Assembly: GCA_021160155.1 (NCBI GenBank)
Contig: JAGHDB010000137.1
Coordinates: 1-12,746, forward strand
Length of the DNA stretch: 12,746 bases
Direction of reading: 5' to 3'
Source: Bacteroidales bacterium
GTDB lineage: Bacteria; Bacteroidota; Bacteroidia; Bacteroidales; UBA12481
Positions 1-7,189 of this stretch are shown here, one piece after another. The notes beneath the pieces were generated by a model. It saw only the letters and a program-made list of their open reading frames with translations. It did not search any database and was not told the origin of the DNA. How positions within the stretch are numbered: position 1 is the stretch's first letter; the number at the start of each line of letters is the position of its first letter. Made by a program: the position numbers and the translations under genes.

Positions 1-1
1 T

Positions 2-64
2 AATAATGTAGTCAATCCCCGCTTCGGGGGAAGTTCCGGCGGGATGACCATCATCATGAATTAA
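2..64 (+). CDS. Possible C-terminal end of an upstream gene (partial)
   Basis: Frame 2 is open from the left edge and ends in TAA at 62-64. It would encode the last 20 residues of a protein, ending in GGSSGGMTIIMN. It stops 8 nt before the ATG of the oxidoreductase gene, a spacing that fits a co-transcribed upstream gene. I do not recognise the family and the stretch is too short for codon statistics. The opposite strand is also open here, so this is tentative. Confidence 0.35.
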   Translation, partial: NNVVNPRFGGSSGGMTIIMN

Positions 65-72
65 TCCATCAT

Positions 73-1104
73 ATGAAAGCAATTTATCTGATCCGGCATG
101 GTGAAAGCCGGCAGGCCTTTGAGATCAGGGAAACTGAAATTCCTAAAGCCGGTAAAAATGAAGTAGTTATCAAAGTTAAAGCATCCGGATTGAATTTTGC
201 CGATGTGATGGCCCGAAGGGGATTATACCAGGATGCACCTCCCTTGCCATCGGTATTGGGATATGATGTTGCCGGCACTGTTTTTGAAGTGGGCTCAGGC
301 GTTCAAAATCTGAAGGTTGGGGATGAAGTGCTGGCTATGACCCGGTTTGGCGGTTATGCCGAATATGCCAAAACACAAGCATCCGGCGTAGTTCCCATCC
401 CCGAAGGATTTTCGCCTGCCCATGCTACCGCCCTGGCTGTCCAGGCCCTGACCGCTTACTATGCAGCAGGATATATGATCCGCCTGAATCCGGGCGATAA
501 AGTACTGGTACAGGCTGCCTCCGGAGGAGTAGGCTCAATTATCGTGCAACTGGCCAAACACCACGGCTGTACCGTATTTGGTACGGCTTCCACCGGTAAA
601 CAGGAGTATCTGCGAAATCTGGGTGTCGACCATCCCATCGACTATACCCGGGAAGATTTCTATACCGCAGTGCGACAAAAAGCGGGACAAAAAGGAGTGG
701 ATGCGGTCTTCGATAACCTCGGAGGCAAAGCCTTCTCCCGGGGATTAAAATTACTGGCCCCCGGCGGTAAACTGATCACTTACGGAGCTGCATCCATGAA
801 CAAAGGGAAAAAATCAGGCATGATCAATACCCTCAGAGTCGCCTGGGGTTTCGGATTTCGCTCGCCGGTCTCATTGATCGGAAAATCCCAGTCGATCATC
901 GGAGTCAATATGCTCCGCATTGCCGATCACCATCCCGAAATCCTGAAACAGTGCATGCAGGAGGTTATAAATCTTACCAAACAAAAAGTTATCCGCCCGT
1001 CACTGAGCCAAACATTCCCGGCCAACCAAATTGCCGAAGCACATGACTTTCTCGAACAACGAAAATCCAGAGGCAAAGTAGCCTTGCTTTGGGATAATAA
1101 CTGA
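73..1104 (+). CDS. Zinc-free MDR family oxidoreductase, quinone oxidoreductase / VAT1-like
   Basis: A 343-residue cytosolic protein of the medium-chain dehydrogenase/reductase superfamily, probably an NAD(P)H-dependent quinone or enone reductase. The N-terminal GroES-like catalytic domain (about 1-125) has the family segment NFADVMARRGLY at 41-52 and the VLGYDVAGTV strand at 61-70. The Rossmann domain carries the nucleotide-binding motif AASGGVGSIIVQLAK at 148-162. DNLGG follows at 214-218, and the C-terminal RGKVALLWD is typical of the family. The cysteine ligands of the structural zinc in classical alcohol dehydrogenases are absent. Length is normal for the family. There is no signal peptide. 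The ATG at 73 fits the conserved MKAI start. The gene converges with the glycan operon, with 61 bp between the stops, so it is probably not part of that system. The exact substrate cannot be told from sequence. Confidence 0.9.
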   Translation: MKAIYLIRHGESRQAFEIRETEIPKAGKNEVVIKVKASGLNFADVMARRGLYQDAPPLPSVLGYDVAGTVFEVGSGVQNLKVGDEVLAMTRFGGYAEYAKTQASGVVPIPEGFSPAHATALAVQALTAYYAAGYMIRLNPGDKVLVQAASGGVGSIIVQLAKHHGCTVFGTASTGKQEYLRNLGVDHPIDYTREDFYTAVRQKAGQKGVDAVFDNLGGKAFSRGLKLLAPGGKLITYGAASMNKGKKSGMINTLRVAWGFGFRSPVSLIGKSQSIIGVNMLRIADHHPEILKQCMQEVINLTKQKVIRPSLSQTFPANQIAEAHDFLEQRKSRGKVALLWDNN

Positions 1105-1165
1105 CGTAGCATTTATACTGTTTGCGGCAACACTGCGACCAGGGATTTACGACGTTTGCAAGGGC
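1105..1165. other. Short convergent intergenic region
   Basis: 61 bp lie between the TGA of the oxidoreductase and the TGA of the minus-strand esterase. The hexamer GTTTGC occurs twice, but I see no convincing hairpin with a T-tract for either direction. Transcription termination here is not explained by a recognisable intrinsic terminator. Confidence 0.5.
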
Positions 1166-2842
1166 TCAAGGCTTCCTCCTCCTCTTTGCCCATTGGGTTG
1201 CCTGTTGTTTCAGATCCCTGATTTTCTGCCGGTGTGCCTGAAAAACCGGAGCCTTATTCTCTGCAAAAGGCGCTTCGGGCCAATCCCACTGATCCGTTCG
1301 AAAAGGAGGAACCGGGATCACCTGCTCCAGATGCTCTCCGTTAACCAGATTTCCTAACGGATTCCGTGCCCAGGCATAACGAACGGCTACCGGTTTCGAA
1401 ACCTGTTTACAATGAACCACCAGTTGGGACTGGTCTGACTGATCACGTCCGCGATCATCTTTGCCCACCACCAGATATTCTGCTTTTGCCGGGTAAAAAT
1501 GCCGGTCAGCCCCGGCAATAGCCATTCCCTCTACCGGTCGCCCGTCATGAGTCACCACCTTCCGGTCAAAACCGATAATCATCTGATGATCCTTGCTTGT
1601 CACACGATTGGGCAGTGCCGGTTTCCATCCGAAATCATATCCGTATTGTGTAGCCAGCGCCCATCGGGCCATACGTTCTCCCAATTCAACTTTTTTAAAA
1701 GGATGATACCAGTGCACCTGCTGATCATAAGCGCTGACAAATCCAACATCCGGAAGATCCAGATAAGCTTTTAATTGCGCTTCGCGGATATAACAGCCGG
1801 CATCTACCATCCGTATTTCAAAATTATCCAGCGTTTGCGGTTCCCCGCCGGCACTCAGTTCGATGATCCCAAATGGAAGCGATGCATTGTTGAAAGTGGC
1901 ACGCCATTGCCGGATCATCAACTCCAGATTTTGCCCGTACAGTTTTGGTCGTGCATCTCCTAATGCATTGTTGAATCCCTGATGAAAAAGGATCCCTTTC
2001 ACAGAGAGTCCGCCGAAAATCCCCAGCATCCCGTTATAGGAAGCCCCCGGATTGTTACGGTCTGAAGCTTTTGCCGTATCCGCCCGGATGCGTGCATCCC
2101 ACAGATCGAGTAACCCCCGGTTCCTGTCAATGGTTTTCAACTGATCCCTGCTGACCCACGCCTCCACGGTGGTTCCACCCCACGAAGCATCAATCAGTCC
2201 AATTGGTATCTGGGTAGCCATATATACCCTTCGCCCGAAGATATAACCCAATGCAGAAAAAGTGGGTACCGTTTCAGGCGAACAAACCATCCAGTATCCT
2301 TTCAGATCATAACGGCCATACCATCCATTCCATTCATTCAGACGGGGAAAATCATCCAATAAAACCGGTCTCGCCTTGGCCGGTATCGTCATCAACCGGA
2401 TCTCCGGAAAATGGGCCGAAGCAACCTCTTCATCCCCATGATAGATCCGTTTCAGATCGAACTCCATATTTGACTGGCCACCCAGTATCCAGACATCCCC
2501 CACCAACACATTCTGATAGATTACTGCCTCTCCTTCTGAGGTTACCTTAAACAACCCGGGAATCCTGCTGACTGCCATTGGGTCAAGTATTACTTCCCAT
2601 TGACCATCCGGCTGCACAACAGTATTTTTTTTCTGACCGGCAAATTCAACCGTGACCTCTTTCCCTACATTCGCCCAACCCCAAACCCTGACAGGTTGGT
2701 CGCGCTGCAATACCATATTGTTGTCAAAGATGTGGTGTACCCTGAGCTGTGCCTGTAAAGTGCTGTTCCACATCAGGAATACTCCCGTCATGAAACTTAT
2801 TAACAGAATTTTGTAAAATAACCTTCGATGATGTGTGTTCAT
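1166..2842 (-). CDS. Secreted sialate O-acetylesterase-like carbohydrate esterase (SASA domain)
   Basis: A 558-residue exported SGNH-type esterase. Residues 1-32 form a signal peptide with a hydrophobic core and an LQAQ cleavage region. A beta-rich N-terminal part (about 33-110) begins with the family feature DNNMVLQRDQPVRVWGWA. The SASA hydrolase core then carries the nucleophile motif GGQSNME (Ser124) and the WGGTTVEAW strand at 221-229. The usual QGESN block reads QGFNN at 288-292. The histidine motif is WYHP (His380) rather than the common DIHP. The protein ends in a basic RRRKP tail. Family members remove acetyl esters from sialic acids or from plant and algal polysaccharides. Sialic acid is not implied here; deacetylation of an acetylated galactoside-rich glycan is an inference from the GH27 neighbour. 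It is the last gene of the operon, and its ATG lies 1 nt after the GH27 stop, indicating translational coupling. The altered catalytic blocks make the activity less certain than the fold. Confidence 0.88.
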   Translation of the reverse strand: MNTHHRRLFYKILLISFMTGVFLMWNSTLQAQLRVHHIFDNNMVLQRDQPVRVWGWANVGKEVTVEFAGQKKNTVVQPDGQWEVILDPMAVSRIPGLFKVTSEGEAVIYQNVLVGDVWILGGQSNMEFDLKRIYHGDEEVASAHFPEIRLMTIPAKARPVLLDDFPRLNEWNGWYGRYDLKGYWMVCSPETVPTFSALGYIFGRRVYMATQIPIGLIDASWGGTTVEAWVSRDQLKTIDRNRGLLDLWDARIRADTAKASDRNNPGASYNGMLGIFGGLSVKGILFHQGFNNALGDARPKLYGQNLELMIRQWRATFNNASLPFGIIELSAGGEPQTLDNFEIRMVDAGCYIREAQLKAYLDLPDVGFVSAYDQQVHWYHPFKKVELGERMARWALATQYGYDFGWKPALPNRVTSKDHQMIIGFDRKVVTHDGRPVEGMAIAGADRHFYPAKAEYLVVGKDDRGRDQSDQSQLVVHCKQVSKPVAVRYAWARNPLGNLVNGEHLEQVIPVPPFRTDQWDWPEAPFAENKAPVFQAHRQKIRDLKQQATQWAKRRRKP

Positions 2843-2843
2843 T

Positions 2844-5800
2844 TCAATGAGTAATTTTTAAATGTATTTTTTCGGTTGCCGTAAGTTTCATCCACACGGC
2901 CAACATTGGCGATCCATCCATGTCATAAGTGACCCCCTGCCGGAGATTCTCTCCCTTGATTATTTCTCCGTTTACCAGCACCCGCAAAGCATTATTGCCA
3001 CCCCAGTCGCGTATGATAAATGCAGGATTGACAACAGGGTGAGTTATTGATCCGTTTATCGAAAATGAAAGTTTCCGGTCGAGAGCCGTCATCATGAAAG
3101 CCCGCTGGCTCCGGCTAAAACCTTCAAAAGAAAAACCTTCAATATCTGTTAACTCAGGTGGATGATTCCACATTCTGGCTAATGGAACCAGGTGGGTAAC
3201 CGGTTGATCGGTCAATCCATAGAGGATACAATTCCCCAGATGATACACTTCACTCCCACCGCCCAGGGCAGCATGGGTAAGGCGGTCGTTATCAACGGCA
3301 TAGCGTCCGTCTGAAGGCATTTGTGATACCGGCCAGTGGTTCCAGGGACCGGCAAATGGGTCGGGTGTATAAGCCGATTGCTCTGAACGCCCCCAGGTTC
3401 TGATGTGTTCTCCATCGGGATAGATCAGAAAAACTTTATACTTCGATTTAAGATTAACCAAGGCAATATTGGCATCCGTCAACGGATTTCGAGGCACTCC
3501 GTTAGTGCCTTCCCAGGTCAAATCGGCTTCTTCGCCTTTTAGATTAGCTACAGAAAGTGCCTGAAGGTGGATATTATCCAATGCACCGGTCCCGGGCTGA
3601 CTCAAAAACTGGATATCCTGCCATCCTCCCTCCCCGTTTTGATATACTACATAGCGGGTGGCCGTAGCATCAGGATAGATATAATAATATTCATCGGTCC
3701 AGTGCCGTGCAGTGGGAAACAGGTAACCAATATCCACAGAGGCATACCGCCAGTGAACCACCACGCGGGCCGGTGTGTTTTCAAGGATCCTGACATAAGC
3801 GTACCGGCACTCTTTATCAGACATGTGCTCTGAGCACCCATGCGGCCCGCCGGTCTCCAAACTCTGATCGGCCATCCATTTGTTGTTTTCGGTGACCCAT
3901 CCGGCTCCCCCGTTGGTACCCTGCCAGAATACCACGCTAACCGGAGCCCGGTCAAATTTGATCACTACATCGGGCCGGTCGCCTGAGCGCCAGAGATTAT
4001 CCCATAAGTCATGGTACTTTAAAACCGTACAGGTAGCCCCGAAAGAATCTGAGACTCCCGGCTGTCCGGGGAGAATTCTCTGTTCCAGATCCGGGTTGCT
4101 GATCTCCCGGTCATCCGGCCTGAGCCACCGGTAAGAAGAAGCAATCTCTTCAGTACTGAGCAGTGTATCATAGATTTTTACCTCATCGATCAATCCCTCC
4201 AATCCATAGATGCGGGGTAAATTGTTTAACGGTCCACGTACCGGATCAGAAACGCGACCCGGGGTATTATTCAAACCGATCAAAAGATCCGTACGGGGTA
4301 CCCGGATGGTTCCGGTGACCGGTTGGGATCCGCATTCCCTGCCATCCAGAAAAAGCCGCATCATACCATCTCCATAAGAGCCGGCCAGATGAGTCCAGCG
4401 GTAAGTTGCAATTTTCTCCGGCCCTCTCAGCACTTTGTCATTCACTATAAATACCGGGTGTCCATAAGGATCTATTCCCAGATAATATCCCTGACCCTTT
4501 TCACGTGGATCGGTTTTCCCGTAACGGTCTTGCGTACCCTGCTGAATGGGACCGGGATCCATGATCGATTGATGTACTACCGGCGCCCAGTTCCAGGGAT
4601 AAGCCCCCAGAACCACCCAGGCCTCTACGGTGAGTTGATCCTTTATTTCCGGTGCTCTTGAAGCCGGACAAACAACAACCGAATGATAGCCATCAAACGC
4701 CAGAGCAGTACCTGAAACACCCTGTTTCCATAAAGCACAGTTTCCATTGACACGACAAATCCATCCACTTTCTGTTTCAAGAGTCAGGTCACGATCTTCA
4801 AAAGGCCTGACCCTGAGGCCCTCATCCATTTTCCACCAGGCAACAGGCTGTATCGAAAAGTCTTTTTTAACTGGAGTACCCTTCACTGCTGGTTGGTCGG
4901 GCTTCTCAAGAATGGCCGGTTGCAGAGAGACCTGACGGATCCCATCCGGAAATAATTGTAAAGTTTGAATAATTTCATTTCCCGGATCTTTCCAGATGAT
5001 CAAATCTTCATTTCCCGGCCTGATCCGGCGGATTACCCGTCCGTCTGGTTTAATGGTAAAAGTTTCATGCACCACACGGGTCATATCCACCTTTTTAAGA
5101 TCCGGTAAATATCTCCATTCAATCAAAATACTGTCAGCGTCAGCCGCAATAATACGGGCATAGGAATAGAGGCAGGCAATATCCAACTGTCTGTTTATCA
5201 GTTCATCAAACAACCATTCTCCCTTCACCGTTTTCCATTTCGGCAAATAGGATGATTCTCTGGAAAAAATCAGCTGTCCGGCTCCTTTAATATTAACCCG
5301 GATATCCGGGTATTCCCCGGTAATGGGTGCAGCATACCATGAATCAGGTGGGATTTCCCGGTGAAACGATTCGGCATCCCGGCCGCTGAGTTTGTTGATC
5401 CGGTCGATCATACGTCGCGACTCCCCGTCAATCTCCTGGGGGATGTAGGGTATTGCCTTTTTCAATGGGATGGTATAGTGTTCACGGGTATAATAGGCAT
5501 AAAATGTATCCGGATAAGCCACTACCCGTGCCAAAGCCCAATCTCCCACACCATTCTTACTGTCAAATTGCAACAATAAACCATCCAGTCCCGATACATC
5601 GATATCAACTTCACGGATTGATGAATCCGGAGTCATCCGGCCGCTGTCAAATAAAAGATCCGCCCCAAAAGAATCTTCATTGTAAATTCTAAACCTGCCG
5701 ATTGCCTCTTTCGGATTAAGATCATCAAGACCTACCAGAGCCTTAAACCGGTCTGCTTTCCCGTTCAGTTTATAAATTAATTTAGTTCCTTTCCGGCATG

Positions 5801-7175
5801 CAATCCCCCTGGAATAACTCACACCCCGGATCTTTAACAGATCCCCGTGATAATTTTGATCCATAACCGGAGCGGCGCCATATTTCATAATATAATAGAG
5901 GTCGCTCAAATAGGTAATTCCAGACTTTGTCACGGCATATTTCTCCAGAGGTACCGGTGCCGGTCCGGGTACCAACGGGCCACCCGGCATACCCACTTTC
6001 AGCAGATACAAACCATTTTGCGGCAATTGCCGGGCCAGAAAAGATTTTTTGAATTTGCCCAGGTTTTTCCGTGCCCAAAGGTCTCTTACCCGCTGTTTGC
6101 CGGTCAGGCCAATCTGTTCCCAGTTTACCTGAATATCCGAGGGAACAGAATCTGTATTGAGCAATAATACGGCTGTGGTTCCGTCATTCAATGGTTTGTT
6201 GTAAATCACCTGTTTGCCATTGTCAAACACTTTATACCCCTGATGACCACGAAGATCCTGATTAATTGCAATCACTTCGGGAGCCGTGAGAACAGTCGCT
6301 ACCGTATCAGACATATTCCGCAAATCGTTCCCGGCCATCAGTGGTGCTGCCAACATGCACCACAAGCTAAAATGTGCCCGGTCTTCGGCCTCTGTTTTTA
6401 AATGACCCACCTCAAGCATATCCGGATCGTTCCAGTGACCGGGACCCGCGAACTGCCATAATCCGTTAAATGCCGGATGAATCCGGAGATCCCCTCCTGA
6501 AGTATTGGCATGGTGGTAAACATTTTCTATCCAGGGATAGATATCATACGAAGTTCGCCATAACTGTCCGTACCGCTCTCCACCCCAGGTCCAGGCGCCA
6601 TTGCCAAAATCAGAAATACTCAGCACCATCGGACGACCGGTCTTATCAATGCACTCCCGGTATATTTTTAGATCTTCTGAACTTAACCGGCCATTTCGCT
6701 CTGCAAAACAAGCATCCAATTTGATGTAATCTACCCCCCAGGAAGCAAAAATATTCATATCCGCCTGTTCATGGCCAAAACTACCCGGTAATTGCTGACA
6801 GGTTAGATATCCACGGCATTCGTAAATACCAAATTTTAATCCTTTATGGTGGATGTAATCCCCAATTGCTTTCATCCCATGAGGGAATTTTTTAGGATCT
6901 GCCTGAAGATTGCCTTGAGCATCCCGCTCTTTTGCCATCCATCCATCATCCAGAACCAGGTACTCATACCCTGCATCACGCATTCCGGAGCTCACCATTG
7001 CATCCGCAATTTCCCGGATCAGGGTCTCATTAATATCCGCCTTGAAACAGTTCCAGCTATTCCAACCCATTGGAGGGGTTGGCGCCAGGTCAGCCCGTTG
7101 AGCAAAACCGGTGAGTGGAGTATATCCCAGAAGAAAAAAGAAATGTAGAAACGGGAGTAAAATCAAGCGTTTCAT
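2844..7175 (-). CDS. Secreted multidomain GH27 alpha-galactosidase-like enzyme (GH27-NPCBM-X'-LamG-X)
   Basis: A 1443-residue exported enzyme, far longer than single-domain GH27 enzymes. I choose the ATG at 7175 because it opens directly onto a signal peptide (MKRLILLPFL..., cleavage near GFAQ at 23-26). A TTG at 7193 would add six residues. GH27 barrel, about 31-390: PPMGWNSWNCF, LDDGW (Asp76, Asp77), the nucleophile motif IKLDAC (Asp154), acid/base RTSYDI (Asp211) and WNDPDMLEVG at 248-257. A beta domain closes this part. About 412-555 is an NPCBM-type carbohydrate-binding domain. About 556-750 is a diverged partial copy of domain X. About 777-1015 is a LamG domain (FDGYHSVVV, LTVEAWVVLGAYP, GLIDEVKIYD). 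About 1030-1443 is a full domain X. The family cleaves terminal alpha-galactosides or alpha-N-acetylgalactosaminides; some members act on beta-L-arabinopyranosides. The active-site loop usually reading CEWG is SDFG here (188-191), so specificity may differ. It is the middle gene of the operon. Confidence 0.93.
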   Translation of the reverse strand: MKRLILLPFLHFFFLLGYTPLTGFAQRADLAPTPPMGWNSWNCFKADINETLIREIADAMVSSGMRDAGYEYLVLDDGWMAKERDAQGNLQADPKKFPHGMKAIGDYIHHKGLKFGIYECRGYLTCQQLPGSFGHEQADMNIFASWGVDYIKLDACFAERNGRLSSEDLKIYRECIDKTGRPMVLSISDFGNGAWTWGGERYGQLWRTSYDIYPWIENVYHHANTSGGDLRIHPAFNGLWQFAGPGHWNDPDMLEVGHLKTEAEDRAHFSLWCMLAAPLMAGNDLRNMSDTVATVLTAPEVIAINQDLRGHQGYKVFDNGKQVIYNKPLNDGTTAVLLLNTDSVPSDIQVNWEQIGLTGKQRVRDLWARKNLGKFKKSFLARQLPQNGLYLLKVGMPGGPLVPGPAPVPLEKYAVTKSGITYLSDLYYIMKYGAAPVMDQNYHGDLLKIRGVSYSRGIACRKGTKLIYKLNGKADRFKALVGLDDLNPKEAIGRFRIYNEDSFGADLLFDSGRMTPDSSIREVDIDVSGLDGLLLQFDSKNGVGDWALARVVAYPDTFYAYYTREHYTIPLKKAIPYIPQEIDGESRRMIDRINKLSGRDAESFHREIPPDSWYAAPITGEYPDIRVNIKGAGQLIFSRESSYLPKWKTVKGEWLFDELINRQLDIACLYSYARIIAADADSILIEWRYLPDLKKVDMTRVVHETFTIKPDGRVIRRIRPGNEDLIIWKDPGNEIIQTLQLFPDGIRQVSLQPAILEKPDQPAVKGTPVKKDFSIQPVAWWKMDEGLRVRPFEDRDLTLETESGWICRVNGNCALWKQGVSGTALAFDGYHSVVVCPASRAPEIKDQLTVEAWVVLGAYPWNWAPVVHQSIMDPGPIQQGTQDRYGKTDPREKGQGYYLGIDPYGHPVFIVNDKVLRGPEKIATYRWTHLAGSYGDGMMRLFLDGRECGSQPVTGTIRVPRTDLLIGLNNTPGRVSDPVRGPLNNLPRIYGLEGLIDEVKIYDTLLSTEEIASSYRWLRPDDREISNPDLEQRILPGQPGVSDSFGATCTVLKYHDLWDNLWRSGDRPDVVIKFDRAPVSVVFWQGTNGGAGWVTENNKWMADQSLETGGPHGCSEHMSDKECRYAYVRILENTPARVVVHWRYASVDIGYLFPTARHWTDEYYYIYPDATATRYVVYQNGEGGWQDIQFLSQPGTGALDNIHLQALSVANLKGEEADLTWEGTNGVPRNPLTDANIALVNLKSKYKVFLIYPDGEHIRTWGRSEQSAYTPDPFAGPWNHWPVSQMPSDGRYAVDNDRLTHAALGGGSEVYHLGNCILYGLTDQPVTHLVPLARMWNHPPELTDIEGFSFEGFSRSQRAFMMTALDRKLSFSINGSITHPVVNPAFIIRDWGGNNALRVLVNGEIIKGENLRQGVTYDMDGSPMLAVWMKLTATEKIHLKITH
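2847..4058 (-). repeat. Domain X, full copy in the GH27 protein
   Basis: Residues about 1040-1443 of the GH27 protein. Blocks shared in order with the upstream protein: DNLWRSGDRPDV, VVFWQGTNGGAGWVTEN, CRYAYVRILENTPARVVVHW, HWTDEYYYIYPD, NLKSKYKVF, WNHWPVSQMPSDGR, NDRLTH and LVPLARMWNHPPEL. As in the upstream protein it directly follows a LamG domain. The copies are related at protein level but strongly diverged at DNA level, so this is not a recent duplication. Confidence 0.85.
4926..5510 (-). repeat. Diverged, C-terminally shortened copy of domain X
   Basis: Residues about 556-750 of the GH27 protein, between NPCBM and LamG. AYYTREHYT at 560-568 matches AYYTRLHYT of the upstream protein's domain X. 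After an insertion of roughly 50 residues, LIFSRESSYLPKW matches LVFWRGTSYVPCW. ILIEWRYLPD matches the ARVVVHWRY block, and HETFTIKPDGRVIRRI matches DEYYIIYPDGIGIRKI. The later WNHWPV and NDR-H blocks are missing. The alignment was made by eye. Confidence 0.6.
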
Positions 7176-7189
7176 AGGTAAATATTCGG

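Noticed and set aside
17..29. CCCCG-CTT-CGGGG hairpin, considered as a terminator or tRNA arm.
   Set aside because: The stem is only 5 bp with no T-tract, there are no other tRNA features, and it lies within the possible upstream coding end.
1..58. Open minus-strand frame starting MMMVIPPEL and running off the left edge.
   Set aside because: It would start only 14 bp from the divergent oxidoreductase start, leaving no room for promoters, and the opposite frame fits a normal upstream gene end.
73..108. RHGES near the N-terminus of the oxidoreductase resembles the histidine phosphatase motif RHGE.
   Set aside because: The rest of the protein is a full MDR oxidoreductase with AASGGVG. The resemblance is a chance variant of the usual MKAI...HG start.
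1166..2842. True sialic acid metabolism suggested by the family name of the esterase.
   Set aside because: No other sialic acid gene (nanA, nanE, sialidase) is in the window, and SASA-family proteins in Bacteroidota often act on plant or algal glycans.
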